Shown one piece after another: positions 7,871 through 17,040 of a stretch of DNA of 64,000 nucleotides. Below the pieces are notes generated by a model. That model saw nothing but the letters and a program-made list of their open reading frames with translations, was not told the origin of the DNA and ran no database searches. Both the position numbers and the translations under genes were made by a program. The DNA is taken from positions 62,001 through 126,000 of the forward strand of contig DASXKV010000038.1 of NCBI GenBank assembly GCA_036496605.1, written 5' to 3'. This DNA is from Gemmatimonadaceae bacterium. GTDB taxonomy: Bacteria > Gemmatimonadota > Gemmatimonadetes > Gemmatimonadales > Gemmatimonadaceae. Each line of letters opens with the position of its first letter. Positions within the stretch are counted from its first letter, which is position 1.

Positions 7871-8749
7871 TCATCTGAATTGGTCGGCGTGGTCCGTCAC
7901 CCACTCCCGGAAGCTGCGCGCTGGCCGACCTGTGAGTGAGAGAACGGTGGAAGTCATATACGCCGGAATGCCGACGGATGCCGCCCACGCATTCAGCAGC
8001 ATGTCCGCGACCGCCAGCGGCACACCGCTGGCAGTTACTGATTCTCGAAAGTCGTTAGGTGTGAGCTCCTCGAATGTGAGTCGCCGTCCCAGCACGTCGC
8101 CGATGACACTCACCTGCTCAGCGTGCGTGAGCGCGGCGCGGCCAGTCAGTACATAGTCGTTGCTTGTCCGGCTCTCATCGGCGAGGGCGTGCGCGGCGAC
8201 GGCGGCGATGTCGCGCTCGTCGATCGGGGCGGACACCGCCGCCGCGTATGGCCAACGCACGACGTCGCCCGAACGGATTTGCGCGGCCCACCACACCAGT
8301 GTATTGGACGCGAACATCCCCGGCCGCAAGATCGTCGCCGGCACGCCGGAGCCGACGATCGCGCTTTCGATCGCAGCGTGGAGCCGGGCCATCGGATTTG
8401 GCTGCAAGAAGAACGGGTGCGGCGTTTGATGCGGCGACGAGAGAAACACCAAACGCTGCGTGGACTCGGCAATTCGGCCAATGACGGCTGGGATACTCTC
8501 TGGGGGCGCGGTCCAGACGACGAAGACCGCGTCCACGTCCCGGAGAGCCGCATCGAGCGACTCCGCAATCGTTAGGTCGCCAACGGCAACGTCAACCCGC
8601 GCTGGCATGGCAGCGCGCTCCGGATTTCGCGTCAATGCACGAACCGCAACGCCGTCGTCGAGGAGGCGTGTGACGACGGCTCCGCCGATACCACCGGAGG
8701 CGCCAACGACCAGAACACGTCGGATCGAAGTCGGCGACAGTTTCTGCAC
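7871..8749 (-). CDS. NmrA/NAD(P)-binding short-chain reductase-like protein
   Basis: 292-residue cytoplasmic protein of the NmrA-like atypical short-chain dehydrogenase group, which bind NAD(P) and act as redox sensors or quinone/isoflavone reductases. The N-terminal Rossmann motif is VLVVGASGGIGGAVVTRLL, followed by ALTRNPE and VDVAVGDL. AVFVVWTAPPES marks the strand-4 region, and ILRPGMFASN matches the NmrA substrate-side motif. There is no classical YxxxK. The start is GTG at 8749 with a strong GAGGAGG ribosome binding site. It is transcribed away from the PadR gene and ends before a clear terminator. The substrate is unknown. Confidence 0.85.
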   Translation of the reverse strand: MQKLSPTSIRRVLVVGASGGIGGAVVTRLLDDGVAVRALTRNPERAAMPARVDVAVGDLTIAESLDAALRDVDAVFVVWTAPPESIPAVIGRIAESTQRLVFLSSPHQTPHPFFLQPNPMARLHAAIESAIVGSGVPATILRPGMFASNTLVWWAAQIRSGDVVRWPYAAAVSAPIDERDIAAVAAHALADESRTSNDYVLTGRAALTHAEQVSVIGDVLGRRLTFEELTPNDFRESVTASGVPLAVADMLLNAWAASVGIPAYMTSTVLSLTGRPARSFREWVTDHADQFR

Positions 8750-8902
8750 GGGATCCTCCTCGCGAGTTGACGTCGTAGAAGCTCGGCGATTGACTCGTAG
8801 TTAAACGCCGAAAGGAAAGGTATGCGGCCATCGGCGGGAATCGATGTCCGCTCCGGTCCTTGACCCCACCCATTGACGGTCGATGGGTACGTGCACCATA
8901 GT

Positions 8903-8920
8903 TCGTCGATACCTCGACGA
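8903..8920. promoter_or_regulatory. Inverted repeat before padR, candidate autoregulatory operator
   Basis: Perfect 7-bp arms TCGTCGA and TCGACGA with a 4-base spacer, ending 11 bases before the PadR start codon. PadR proteins usually repress their own promoter through short palindromes. A related TCGA-centred palindrome lies before the second permease (11981-11995). Assignment to PadR is inference. Confidence 0.5.
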
Positions 8921-8931
8921 CTGATGGGTAT

Positions 8932-9273
8932 ATGACGCGGCCGACCGATCTGCTCCAAGGCACGCTTGACCTCCTCATTCTCAAGACGCTCTCCTGGGGA
9001 CCGGCCCATGGATACGCTGTTGCGCGTTGGATCGAGCAGCTCACCGGCGAAGTGCTGCGCATCGGCGAGGGCTCCCTCTATCCCGCGCTCCACCGGCTGG
9101 AGGAGCGCGAATGGGTGGCGTCGAGCTGGCAGCTCTCGAGCACGAATCGCCGCACCAAAGTCTACAAGCTCACGACCAAGGGCCGACAGCAGCTCCGCGC
9201 CGAGGCGAGCGCGTGGATGCAGTTCGTCGATGCCGTTTATAAAGTGCTCAAGGCGGAGGAGCAGCCCGCATGA
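8932..9273 (+). CDS. PadR family transcriptional regulator
   Basis: 113-residue winged-helix regulator of the short PadR type (PadR-s2-like), which dimerises through its C-terminal helix. The N-terminal segment LLQGTLDLLILKTLSWGPAHGYAVARWI is the family signature, followed by EGSLYPALHRLEERE (recognition region) and RTKVYKLTTKGRQQL (wing). The ATG at 8932 starts 11 bases after an inverted repeat. The stop overlaps the start of the first ADOP permease (ATGA), so the two are translationally coupled. This PadR-ADOP pairing is common in Acidobacteriota and Gemmatimonadota, and the regulator probably controls the permeases. Confidence 0.93.
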   Translation: MTRPTDLLQGTLDLLILKTLSWGPAHGYAVARWIEQLTGEVLRIGEGSLYPALHRLEEREWVASSWQLSSTNRRTKVYKLTTKGRQQLRAEASAWMQFVDAVYKVLKAEEQPA

Positions 9274-11927
9274 GTGAGCGCCGATTGCGCTATTTCGAGT
9301 TCTGGCGGCGCGATCCGCGCCGCGACGTCGAGGACGAGATCCGCTTTCACCTCGAAGCACGCATTGCGGATCTGGTGGGGAGAGGTCTTTCACCGGACGA
9401 GGCGCGACGCCGCGCGGAAGCGGAGTTCGGCGACGCGCGGGTCGTGCGAGACGAGACGGTGGCCATCGATCAACGCATCATCCGCCGCGGCCGTCGCGCC
9501 GAATGGTGGCTCGACGCCATGCGCGATGCGCGGGTCGGCCTGCGTTCGCTCTGGCGCACGCCAACCTTTGCACTTTCGACGATACTGTGCGCCGCGCTAG
9601 GCATCGGCGTCACCGCCGCCATCCTGTCGGCGACCTACTCGATTCTGATTCGGCCGCTCCCCTATCCCAACGCCGAGCGGCTCGTCGCCGTGTATAGCGA
9701 GAACACCATCCGCGGCTATCACGGCGTGAACATCTCCTGGCCGGACTTCGTTTCCTGGCGGGATGGAACGCGCACGTTCGCATCGCTCGGCATGTGGACG
9801 TGGACGACAAAGACCTTGGCGGACGACGCGACCGAAGCCGAGCGCGTATACGGCGCGTTCGTCACGGCGAATCTGTTTCCAACGCTCGGCGTTCGACCGA
9901 TGATTGGTCGAGCTTTCACGACCGACGAGGAGAAGGAAGGTGGACCGTTGGTCGCGCTGCTGAGCTATCGGCTCTGGCAGCGCCGCTTCGCGGCGGACAG
10001 CGCGATCTTCGGGAGACGCATAACGATCGACGGCCGACTCTACGCCGTCGTCGGCGTGATGCCGCCGTCGTTCAACTTCCCGGACAACGGCGACATCTGG
10101 CTGCCGTTCACGGTGACGCCGTCGGAGGAAGAGCACGGGAATCGGGGATATGCCGGTGCGATCGGTCGTTTGAAGCCGGGAGTCACGCTCGAGCAGGCGC
10201 GCTCCGACTTGCACGCCATCGACGCCGAACTGGTGCGGGAGTTCCCTAACGAGAATTACGGTTGGCGCGCCGAGTTGACTCCTTTGCGCAAGGATCTCGT
10301 CGGTGATCTCGAACAGCCGCTCAAGGTCTTCGTTGGCGCCGTCGCGCTCGTGCTCCTGCTGGTGTGTGCCAATCTCGCCAATCTGATGCTCGCGCGCGGA
10401 ACCTTGCGGTCACGCGAGATTGCCATCCGTAGCGCGCTCGGCGCGTCGCGCCGCCGCCTAACGCTGCAGTTGATCACCGAAAGTCTGCTCATCGCCTGCC
10501 TCGGTGGCGTGGTCGGTGTTGGGATCGCCTGGTGGGGTGTTCGTCTCTTGCGATTCGGTTTTCCGGATCAATCGCCGCCCTTCTTCATCTCGCTGACGCT
10601 GGATGCGCCCGCCCTCGCCATCGTTGCCGCCCTGACAATTCTCACGGGGATCATGTTCGGAACGCTTCCCGCGCTTCGCGCCGCCCGAGCCGATCCCAAC
10701 GCGACGCTCCGCGAAGGCTCGCGCGGCGAAGGCGGCTCGACGCGCCGGTCGCGTTTGCGTGGGGCCCTCGTCATGGCCGAGATCGCGGTATCGGTCGTGC
10801 TGCTCGTCGGCGCGATGCTGCTCGTCCGCAGCTATCGCCAGCTCGCCGGTACGTCGTTAGGCTTCGACGAGAGGGGCATCCTGTCCGCACACCTCACGCT
10901 GCCGACTGCCGAATATCCCGAGCCCTCGCAGGCGAAGGCGTTCTATGACCAGCTCTTCGGCCGACTGCGACAGCTACCCGGCGTTACCGTTGTCGGATCG
11001 GCGCAAGGAATTCCCTTCAGCGGCTGGAACGTCCAGGCCGCGGCCACCGTCGAGGGGACCCCACCACCGCGGCGCGGTGAAGAACTGATGGCGCACTATC
11101 AGTTCGTCGCGCCAGAATATTTCAAGGCAATCGGTGTCGGTCTCGTGCGCGGTCGGTGGCTCGCCGATGCGGACCGCGATACGCTGAATCCCGTCGTTCT
11201 GGTGAACGAGCGGCTGGTCGAGAAGGGCTTTGGCGGACGCGATCCAATCGGCAAGCGCCTCCACATCGGGGGCGACCGCCTGCCCTTTGCTACGGTCGTG
11301 GGTGTCGTCCGCGACTTCCGTCATTATCGACTCCCCCGCCCGATGGGGCCCGCCGTTTATTTCTCCTTCGCGGCCTATCCGGCGCGCACACAGACGATCG
11401 TGATTCGCACGACGCGCAGCGATCCGCATTCACTAATCCCCGATCTGCGTACGGCGGTGCGAGCGCTGGACCCTCGGCTCGCTCTCTACGAGGTACAAAC
11501 CTTCGACGAGGCGGTCACGCGGTCGCTCTGGCGTCCACGATTGCAGGAGAACGTCGTGGCGATCTTTGCTGCGCTGTCACTGGTACTGGCCTGCATCGGG
11601 CTCTATGGGGTCATCTCGTGCGCCGTTGCGGAACGCACACGCGAGCTTGGTGTGCGCATGGCGCTCGGCGCGACGCGCCGCGATGTGCTCTGGCTGGTGA
11701 TCGCTCAGAGTGGACGTCTCATGTTTGCCGGCATCGTCGTGGGCGTTGTTGTCGCGTATGTCTCGGTGCGTATTCTCGATACGCTGCTGTATGGTGTCGG
11801 AACGCACGACGTGGCGACATTCGCCGCGGTGCCGGTTTTCCTGGCGGCGGTGGCGCTGGCTGCGGCGTTCATTCCCGCACGACGAGCCACGCAGATCGAT
11901 CCCATCATCGCGATGCGAGGGGAGTAG
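9270..11927 (+). CDS. ADOP-family MacB/FtsX-like permease (1)
   Basis: 885-residue inner-membrane protein of the ADOP (acidobacterial duplicated orphan permease) family. It opens with a soluble prefix domain (DVEDEIRFHLEARIADLVGRG, DEARRRAEAEFGD), then a first helix at about 105-130. A MacB-type periplasmic core domain follows (PYPNAERLVAVYSEN, RLWQRRF, VVGVMPPSFNFP). Then come an FtsX-like trio of helices around 350-480 (LMLARGTLRSREIAIRSALG), a second periplasmic domain, and a second FtsX trio at the C-terminus (ELGVRMALGATRRDVLWLVI). No ATPase gene is adjacent, which is the orphan feature of the family. It overlaps padR by 4 bases. The substrate is unknown; relatives of MacB act in efflux or envelope signalling. 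Confidence 0.93.
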   Translation: MSERRLRYFEFWRRDPRRDVEDEIRFHLEARIADLVGRGLSPDEARRRAEAEFGDARVVRDETVAIDQRIIRRGRRAEWWLDAMRDARVGLRSLWRTPTFALSTILCAALGIGVTAAILSATYSILIRPLPYPNAERLVAVYSENTIRGYHGVNISWPDFVSWRDGTRTFASLGMWTWTTKTLADDATEAERVYGAFVTANLFPTLGVRPMIGRAFTTDEEKEGGPLVALLSYRLWQRRFAADSAIFGRRITIDGRLYAVVGVMPPSFNFPDNGDIWLPFTVTPSEEEHGNRGYAGAIGRLKPGVTLEQARSDLHAIDAELVREFPNENYGWRAELTPLRKDLVGDLEQPLKVFVGAVALVLLLVCANLANLMLARGTLRSREIAIRSALGASRRRLTLQLITESLLIACLGGVVGVGIAWWGVRLLRFGFPDQSPPFFISLTLDAPALAIVAALTILTGIMFGTLPALRAARADPNATLREGSRGEGGSTRRSRLRGALVMAEIAVSVVLLVGAMLLVRSYRQLAGTSLGFDERGILSAHLTLPTAEYPEPSQAKAFYDQLFGRLRQLPGVTVVGSAQGIPFSGWNVQAAATVEGTPPPRRGEELMAHYQFVAPEYFKAIGVGLVRGRWLADADRDTLNPVVLVNERLVEKGFGGRDPIGKRLHIGGDRLPFATVVGVVRDFRHYRLPRPMGPAVYFSFAAYPARTQTIVIRTTRSDPHSLIPDLRTAVRALDPRLALYEVQTFDEAVTRSLWRPRLQENVVAIFAALSLVLACIGLYGVISCAVAERTRELGVRMALGATRRDVLWLVIAQSGRLMFAGIVVGVVVAYVSVRILDTLLYGVGTHDVATFAAVPVFLAAVALAAAFIPARRATQIDPIIAMRGE

Positions 11928-11956
11928 GCACCCACGCCGTCCTCCTATTGACATCC

Positions 11957-11995
11957 GATATGGGGAGCCCCAAGCTCCCGTATCGACACTCGATA
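11957..11995. promoter_or_regulatory. Hairpin and palindrome before the second permease
   Basis: The 76-base gap holds a stem GATATGGGGAGC / GCTCCCGTATC (one bulged G, one G-U pair, loop CCCAA) and, overlapping its right arm, the palindrome TATCGA-CAC-TCGATA at 11981-11995. The palindrome abuts the ribosome binding site AGGAG (11995-11999). A TTGACA lies at 11948-11953. The palindrome could be a PadR operator; the stem could slow read-through from the first permease or mask the ribosome binding site. Confidence 0.45.
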
Positions 11996-12003
11996 GGAGA
12001 GCC

Positions 12004-14694
12004 ATGGCCGTCCTGCATTGGCTCCGGAGCCTTTGGGCAAATCTCGTCCACCGCGATCACGTCGAGGAGTCGCTCGACGACGAGTTGCGGGCGTACCTCG
12101 AGCTCCTCACCGTCGAGTACGAGCGGCGCGGCTATGCACCTGACGAGGCGCGTCGCGCCGCCGCCGTCGAGATCGGCGGGGTCGGCCAGGTGAAGGAGAG
12201 TACCCGCGATGTCTGGGCCGGCGACGTCCTCGCCTCGAGCCAGCGCGAGCTTCGCTATACGTGGCGCAGCCTGCGCCGCTCACCGGGCTTCCTCGTCACC
12301 GTCATTCTGATCATCGCGCTCGGCATCGGCGCGAACGCGACGATCTTCGGGGTCATCGACGAGCTGCTCTTTCGTCCACCGGCGCACGTGAAGGAGCCCG
12401 ACCGGGTCGTCCTGCTCTCGATGGCCGTACCCGCTGATCGCGTCGGACAGCAAACGCTCAACTTTCCTGTCTTTCGCACGCTCCGCACGGACTGGCACGC
12501 CGTCGACGCCGTCGCCCTCGCCGCGTATGGAACGCTGGAGCTTCCGGTCGGCCGCGGCCAGGGCGCGGAGAACGTACTGGGGCTTCCCGTGAGCGCGAGC
12601 TATTTCCCGATGCTCGGCGTCGAGCCGGAGCGGGGCCGCTTCTTCTCGGCCGACGAGGACGCCGAGCCTAACGGCGCTCCGGTCGTCATTATCAGCGACG
12701 GCTTCTGGACGCGTCACTTTGGTCGCGCCGCCGACGTGCTCGGGAAGACACTCGACGTCGGCAATCGGCGCGTCACAGTCATCGGCGTAGCGCCTCGCGG
12801 CTTTACCGGCACCGAGTTTGGCCGCGTGGATATCTGGTTGCCGATCACGGCGGCGATGCAGCCATTCCTCAACACCAGCCCCGATTGGCAACAGAACGCG
12901 CGGGCGACGTATGCGCATGTGTTCGCGCGCATACGGACAGGAGTCCCCTTTGCCGACGCCGCGAGAGAAGCCGATCGCGTCCTCGCGAATGTGTACCCGG
13001 ATGCGTGGTGGGTTCGCGACCGGAGCGCGCGTCTCACGCCCCTGCGCGCGTCGCGCTCCATCAATCTCGGCACGGAGAACGAACTGCTGATGCTCCTGGC
13101 GGGGATGGCGCTCGTCGTGCTCGTGATCGTGATCGCCAACGTTGCCAGCCTGCTCCTCGCTCGCGCGCTGCGCCGGCGTCGCGAGATCGCGGTCCGGCTC
13201 GCGCTCGGAGCCTCGCGAACGCAGCTCGTCAGGCTCGTGCTCACCGAGAGTCTCTTTCTGGCGCTCTGCGGCGGGGTCGCGGCCGTGTTCCTCGCGTACT
13301 GGTGCAGTCAGGCGATTCGTGGATTGCTCTTCGGTGACGTGGCATGGACGTCGGCGGTCGTCGACTACCGCCTGCTCGTCTTTTCAGCGATCGCGGTCCT
13401 CGTCATTGCAACGCTCGCCGGACTCCTCCCCGCGCTCGAATCGACGCGGTCCGAGCTCACGACCGCCCTCAAGGCTGGCGCGCGCGAAGGCGGCGGTCAG
13501 CGCACCCGCTCGCGAAGAATCCTCATCGTCGTCCAGGTTGCGCTGTCGACGATGCTACTGGTCGGGGCCGGCCTGTTCCTGCGCTCGCTGCGGAATGTCT
13601 CGTCGCTGCGGTTGGGCGTCGACGTGGATCGTGTGCTGTACGGCTCGATGAGCCTGAGCGCGATCGGCGACAAGCCTGACGAGGTGGAGTTGCTCCTGCG
13701 CGGCGAGCTGGCGCGGGTCCGCGCGATTCCCGGCATCGCGCACGCCGCTGTCGCGCTGACTATTCCCTTTGGCCCCTCCTTTGGGGCCAACGTCCGTGTG
13801 CCGGGCCGAGACTCGCTACCGCCTGGTGATGGGCCATATCTCAATCTCGTTGGCCGCGACTATTTCGCGACACTCGGCGCGCGGATTGTCGAGGGACGCG
13901 AGTTCACCGACGCCGATGATGACGGGGCGGCGCCGCGCGTCGTGATCGTGAGCGCTTCGATGGCGCGCCGCGTGTGGCCGGGCGCGACGGCATTGGGCCG
14001 ATGCATCTTCGTCGGCGAGAAGACGGCCCCGTGCGCGCGCGTCGTCGGTGTCGTGGAGGACGTCCGTCGGCAGCAACTGCTCGACGAAGCGCCGAGTTTC
14101 GTGTACCTGCCGTTGGCACAAGCGCAAGTGACGCCAGCGAGCTGGCGGAGCGATCTGTATCTCGTCGCGCGTCCGTCGGGAGAGGCGAGGCGGATGATCG
14201 AGCCAGTGCGCCGGGCGATGCAGAGCGCGGCGCCGGGTTTGCCTTACGCAACCGTGCAGGTGATTGCGGACATGCCGGAGGTGATGATGCAGCTTCGGCA
14301 ATGGCGACTCGGGACGATGCTGTTCGGAAGCTTCGGCGTGCTGGCACTCGTGCTCGCGGCGGTCGGTCTCTTCGGTCTCATCTCGTACAATGTGGCGAGT
14401 CGCGTTCACGAGATCGGCGTCCGCATCGCGCTTGGCGCGCGCCGTACGGCCGTGGCGGGGCTGGTTGTTAGGCAGGCGCTCGCCGTGGACGCGATTGGTG
14501 TCGCCGCCGGGATTGTGGCGGCGATGATCGCGGAACGGCTCATCGCCTCACTCTTGTACGGCGTCTCGCCCAACGACCCACTGGTGTTCGGCGCGGTGAG
14601 CGGCACGATGCTGCTCGTGGGGCTGGTCGCGAGCATTGTCCCTGTGATTCAGGCGCTCTCGGTCGACGCGCTGGAGGCGTTGCGCGCCGACTGA
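12004..14694 (+). CDS. ADOP-family MacB/FtsX-like permease (2)
   Basis: 896-residue ADOP permease with the same plan as the preceding gene: prefix domain (VEESLDDELRAYLELLTVEYERRG, DEARRAAAVEIGG), helix (VTVILIIALGIGANATIFGVIDELL), MacB-type periplasmic core, FtsX block (ALRRRREIAVRLALGASRTQL), second core and C-terminal FtsX block (HEIGVRIALGARRTAVAGLVV). The LGIGANATIF segment is a family hallmark. The ATG at 12004 has a good ribosome binding site (AGGAG). The frame is open further upstream inside the previous gene, but that part is its shadow. The tandem arrangement suggests the two permeases form a heteromer or serve parallel roles under one PadR. Confidence 0.93.
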   Translation: MAVLHWLRSLWANLVHRDHVEESLDDELRAYLELLTVEYERRGYAPDEARRAAAVEIGGVGQVKESTRDVWAGDVLASSQRELRYTWRSLRRSPGFLVTVILIIALGIGANATIFGVIDELLFRPPAHVKEPDRVVLLSMAVPADRVGQQTLNFPVFRTLRTDWHAVDAVALAAYGTLELPVGRGQGAENVLGLPVSASYFPMLGVEPERGRFFSADEDAEPNGAPVVIISDGFWTRHFGRAADVLGKTLDVGNRRVTVIGVAPRGFTGTEFGRVDIWLPITAAMQPFLNTSPDWQQNARATYAHVFARIRTGVPFADAAREADRVLANVYPDAWWVRDRSARLTPLRASRSINLGTENELLMLLAGMALVVLVIVIANVASLLLARALRRRREIAVRLALGASRTQLVRLVLTESLFLALCGGVAAVFLAYWCSQAIRGLLFGDVAWTSAVVDYRLLVFSAIAVLVIATLAGLLPALESTRSELTTALKAGAREGGGQRTRSRRILIVVQVALSTMLLVGAGLFLRSLRNVSSLRLGVDVDRVLYGSMSLSAIGDKPDEVELLLRGELARVRAIPGIAHAAVALTIPFGPSFGANVRVPGRDSLPPGDGPYLNLVGRDYFATLGARIVEGREFTDADDDGAAPRVVIVSASMARRVWPGATALGRCIFVGEKTAPCARVVGVVEDVRRQQLLDEAPSFVYLPLAQAQVTPASWRSDLYLVARPSGEARRMIEPVRRAMQSAAPGLPYATVQVIADMPEVMMQLRQWRLGTMLFGSFGVLALVLAAVGLFGLISYNVASRVHEIGVRIALGARRTAVAGLVVRQALAVDAIGVAAGIVAAMIAERLIASLLYGVSPNDPLVFGAVSGTMLLVGLVASIVPVIQALSVDALEALRAD

Positions 14695-14833
14695 GCCACC
14701 GGCGAAAAGACAGGCCCCGCAACTCCCGAGTCGACAAGGCCATAGGGGCCGCTCACGCCAGTGCGACACATTGCCGACTAGCTGTCCGTAGGCTACGATA
14801 GCGGCTCGATCAGCGGCCGCTGGAGCCAGCGCA

Positions 14834-15466
14834 GTGACATCATTCTTCGTAGGCTGTTTTGCGTTCGGGTTGCTGTTTACCGTCGCGACCTTTCTCCTTG
14901 GCGCGTTCGGCTCGACGGGCTCGCATGGTGCGCATGGTCTGATCAGCGGACTGACGGAATCGCACGGTTCCGCGCACGACCAGGGACACAGCGGCAATCA
15001 CGTGTCGCCGTTCAGTCTCAGCACCCTGAGTGCATTCCTGACGTGGTTCGGCGGCGCCGGCTACTTGCTGACGCGCTACTCGCCGTTCGCCACGCTCGCC
15101 ATCACACTCATGGCGCTCACTTTCGGCGTCATCGGTGGTGCTTTCTTCTTCATCGCGATCGCACGGTTCATCGTGCCGCGATTGACGGTGATGAATCCTG
15201 ACGATTTTCGTCTGGAAGGCGCTGTCGCGCGTGTGACCACTCGTATTCAGCCCGGTGGTATTGGTGAGATCGTATACGCGTTAGGCGGCACGCGACACGC
15301 GAACGGTGCCCGCAGCGAGTCTGGCCAGCCCATCGAGCGCGGCACGCAGGTGGTCATTCTGCGAGTGGAGAAAGGAATCGCCTACGTCGAACCGTGGGCG
15401 ACGTTCGCGAGCACGCACCAGCTACCTGGCATTGAACCCGACGCGGTCGAGCCGTCCTCGCAATAA
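14834..15466 (+). CDS. NfeD-like membrane protein, flotillin partner
   Basis: 210-residue membrane protein starting with GTG at 14834. A hydrophobic N-terminal helix (FVGCFAFGLLFTVATFLLGAF) is followed by a His/Gly/Ser-rich loop, then one or two helices (LSAFLTWFGGAGYLL, LMALTFGVIGGAFFFIAIARFIVPRL). The C-terminal domain of about 90 residues reads like the OB-fold of NfeD/YuaF proteins (LEGAVARVTTRIQPGGIGEIVY, VVILRVEKGIAYVEPW). It lies 23 bases before a flotillin gene. NfeD-flotillin pairs (YuaF-YuaG/FloT in Bacillus) organise membrane microdomains, which fixes the likely role. Confidence 0.85.
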   Translation: MTSFFVGCFAFGLLFTVATFLLGAFGSTGSHGAHGLISGLTESHGSAHDQGHSGNHVSPFSLSTLSAFLTWFGGAGYLLTRYSPFATLAITLMALTFGVIGGAFFFIAIARFIVPRLTVMNPDDFRLEGAVARVTTRIQPGGIGEIVYALGGTRHANGARSESGQPIERGTQVVILRVEKGIAYVEPWATFASTHQLPGIEPDAVEPSSQ

Positions 15467-15489
15467 TCTCACCTTTACCGGAGCAGGTT

Positions 15490-17010
15490 GTGAATTCCGA
15501 AATCGCACCAATCGTCATGATCGCTGGTCTCGCGGTCGTCGCCGTGCTGTTGCTCGTCGTGTCGTTCTCGCGCATGCTGCGCAAGGTCGGTCCAAACCAG
15601 GCCCTCATTCGTTATGGGTTGGGCGGCACGCACATCGTGCACGGCGGTGCGCAACTCGTGTTGCCGCTCATCCACAGCGCGCAGGAGTTGTCGCTCGAGC
15701 TGATGTCGTTCGACGTCGCCCCGCAGCAGGACCTGTATACGAATCAGGGTGTCGCGGTGACCGTCGAAGCCGTGGCGCAGCTCAAGATCAAGAACGATCC
15801 GGAATCGATTCGCACCGCCGCCGAGCAGTTCCTCACGAAGCAGCCCGCACAACGCGAGTCGCTCATTCGGCTCGTTATGGAAGGTCACTTGCGCGGCATC
15901 ATCGGGCAGCTCACGGTCGAGCAGATCGTGAAGCAGCCGGAGATGGTCGCCGATCGCATGCGTGGCAACGTTGCCGAAGACGTCGCGAAGATGGGCCTCG
16001 AAGTCGTGTCGTTCACGATCAAGGAAGTGCGCGACAAGAATCAGTACATCATGAACATGGGTCGTCCCGACATCGTGCGCATCAAGCGCGACGCCGACAT
16101 CGCCGCGGCGCAGGCCGAACGCGACACCGCGATGAAGCAGGCGGAGTACGCGCGTGAGGCCGCCGTTGCGCGTGCCGAGGCCGATCAGCAGCGTGTGCTC
16201 GCCGAGACGCAGTCGCAGGCGAAGCAGGCGGAAGCGCAGAAGGAGCTGGCCGTGAAGCGCGCGCAGTTCGAGATGGAAGCGAAGAAGCAGCAGGCGCAGG
16301 CCGACAAGTCGTACGAGATCCAGACGAATATCATGCAGCAGCAGGCCGTCGCCGAAGCAGTCGCCGTCGATCGCGTGCGCAAGGAAGGGGAAATCAAAGT
16401 TCAGGAAGCGGAAATCCTGCGCCGTGAGCGCGAGCTCACAGCGACCGTGTTGAAGGATGTCGAAGTGCAGCGAAAGCGAATCGAGACGCTCGCGGATGCG
16501 GAGCGACAGCGGTTGTCTCTCGAGGCAAGCGGTCGCGCGGACGCACAGAAGGTGGAGGGCGCCGCCGCGGCGGAGGTCATTCGTCTCAAGGGGTCCGCTG
16601 AGGCGGAGATCATCCGCGCGAAGGGGCAGAGCGAGGCGGAGGCGATGCAGCTCAAGGCCAACGCATACCTGGAGTACAACGAAGCGGCGGTCATCGACAA
16701 GCTGCTCGGCAGCTTGCCCGAGGTCGTGCGCGCCTTTGCCGAGCCGTTGAGCAAGGTCGACAAGATTACGGTTGTGTCGACGGGCGGGGACGGGGCGGCA
16801 GGAGTCAACAAAATCACCGCGGACATGGCGCAGATGGTCGCGCAGGTGCCGGCGCTGATCGAGTCCCTGACCGGGAAGAACATTCATGAGCTGATGCAGC
16901 AGGTGCGCCGGATCGATTCGAACAACGCGCCGCCGGTGAAGGCGCCGGAGGTATCGATTGGTACTTCCGGTGCAACGGCGACGAATAGTGTCCCGCGGCG
17001 GAGCGACTAG
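15490..17010 (+). CDS. Flotillin (SPFH domain membrane-scaffold protein)
   Basis: 506-residue flotillin-class protein that scaffolds lipid microdomains at the inner membrane. An N-terminal helix (VMIAGLAVVAVLLLVVSFSRML) is followed by the SPFH/Band-7 domain (PNQALIRYGLGG, LIHSAQELSLELMSFDV, AVAQLKIKNDPESIRTAAEQFL, HLRGIIGQLTVEQIV, GLEVVSFTIKEVRD). A long Ala/Glu/Gln/Lys coiled coil at about 200-400 (RIKRDADIAAAQAERDTAMKQ and similar) carries the EA-repeat character of flotillins. The C-terminal oligomerisation region follows (KLLGSLPEVVRAFAEPLSKVDKI). The start is GTG at 15490 with GGAG upstream. It is probably cotranscribed with the NfeD-like gene. Confidence 0.93.
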   Translation: MNSEIAPIVMIAGLAVVAVLLLVVSFSRMLRKVGPNQALIRYGLGGTHIVHGGAQLVLPLIHSAQELSLELMSFDVAPQQDLYTNQGVAVTVEAVAQLKIKNDPESIRTAAEQFLTKQPAQRESLIRLVMEGHLRGIIGQLTVEQIVKQPEMVADRMRGNVAEDVAKMGLEVVSFTIKEVRDKNQYIMNMGRPDIVRIKRDADIAAAQAERDTAMKQAEYAREAAVARAEADQQRVLAETQSQAKQAEAQKELAVKRAQFEMEAKKQQAQADKSYEIQTNIMQQQAVAEAVAVDRVRKEGEIKVQEAEILRRERELTATVLKDVEVQRKRIETLADAERQRLSLEASGRADAQKVEGAAAAEVIRLKGSAEAEIIRAKGQSEAEAMQLKANAYLEYNEAAVIDKLLGSLPEVVRAFAEPLSKVDKITVVSTGGDGAAGVNKITADMAQMVAQVPALIESLTGKNIHELMQQVRRIDSNNAPPVKAPEVSIGTSGATATNSVPRRSD

Positions 17011-17040
17011 TCGCGGGTGGTTAGCAGATTTAGTTTGCCG

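Noticed and set aside
15475-16887. 470-codon reverse frame opposite the flotillin gene
   Set aside because: Leu/Arg/His-rich shadow of the coiled-coil codons; no start signal or motif.
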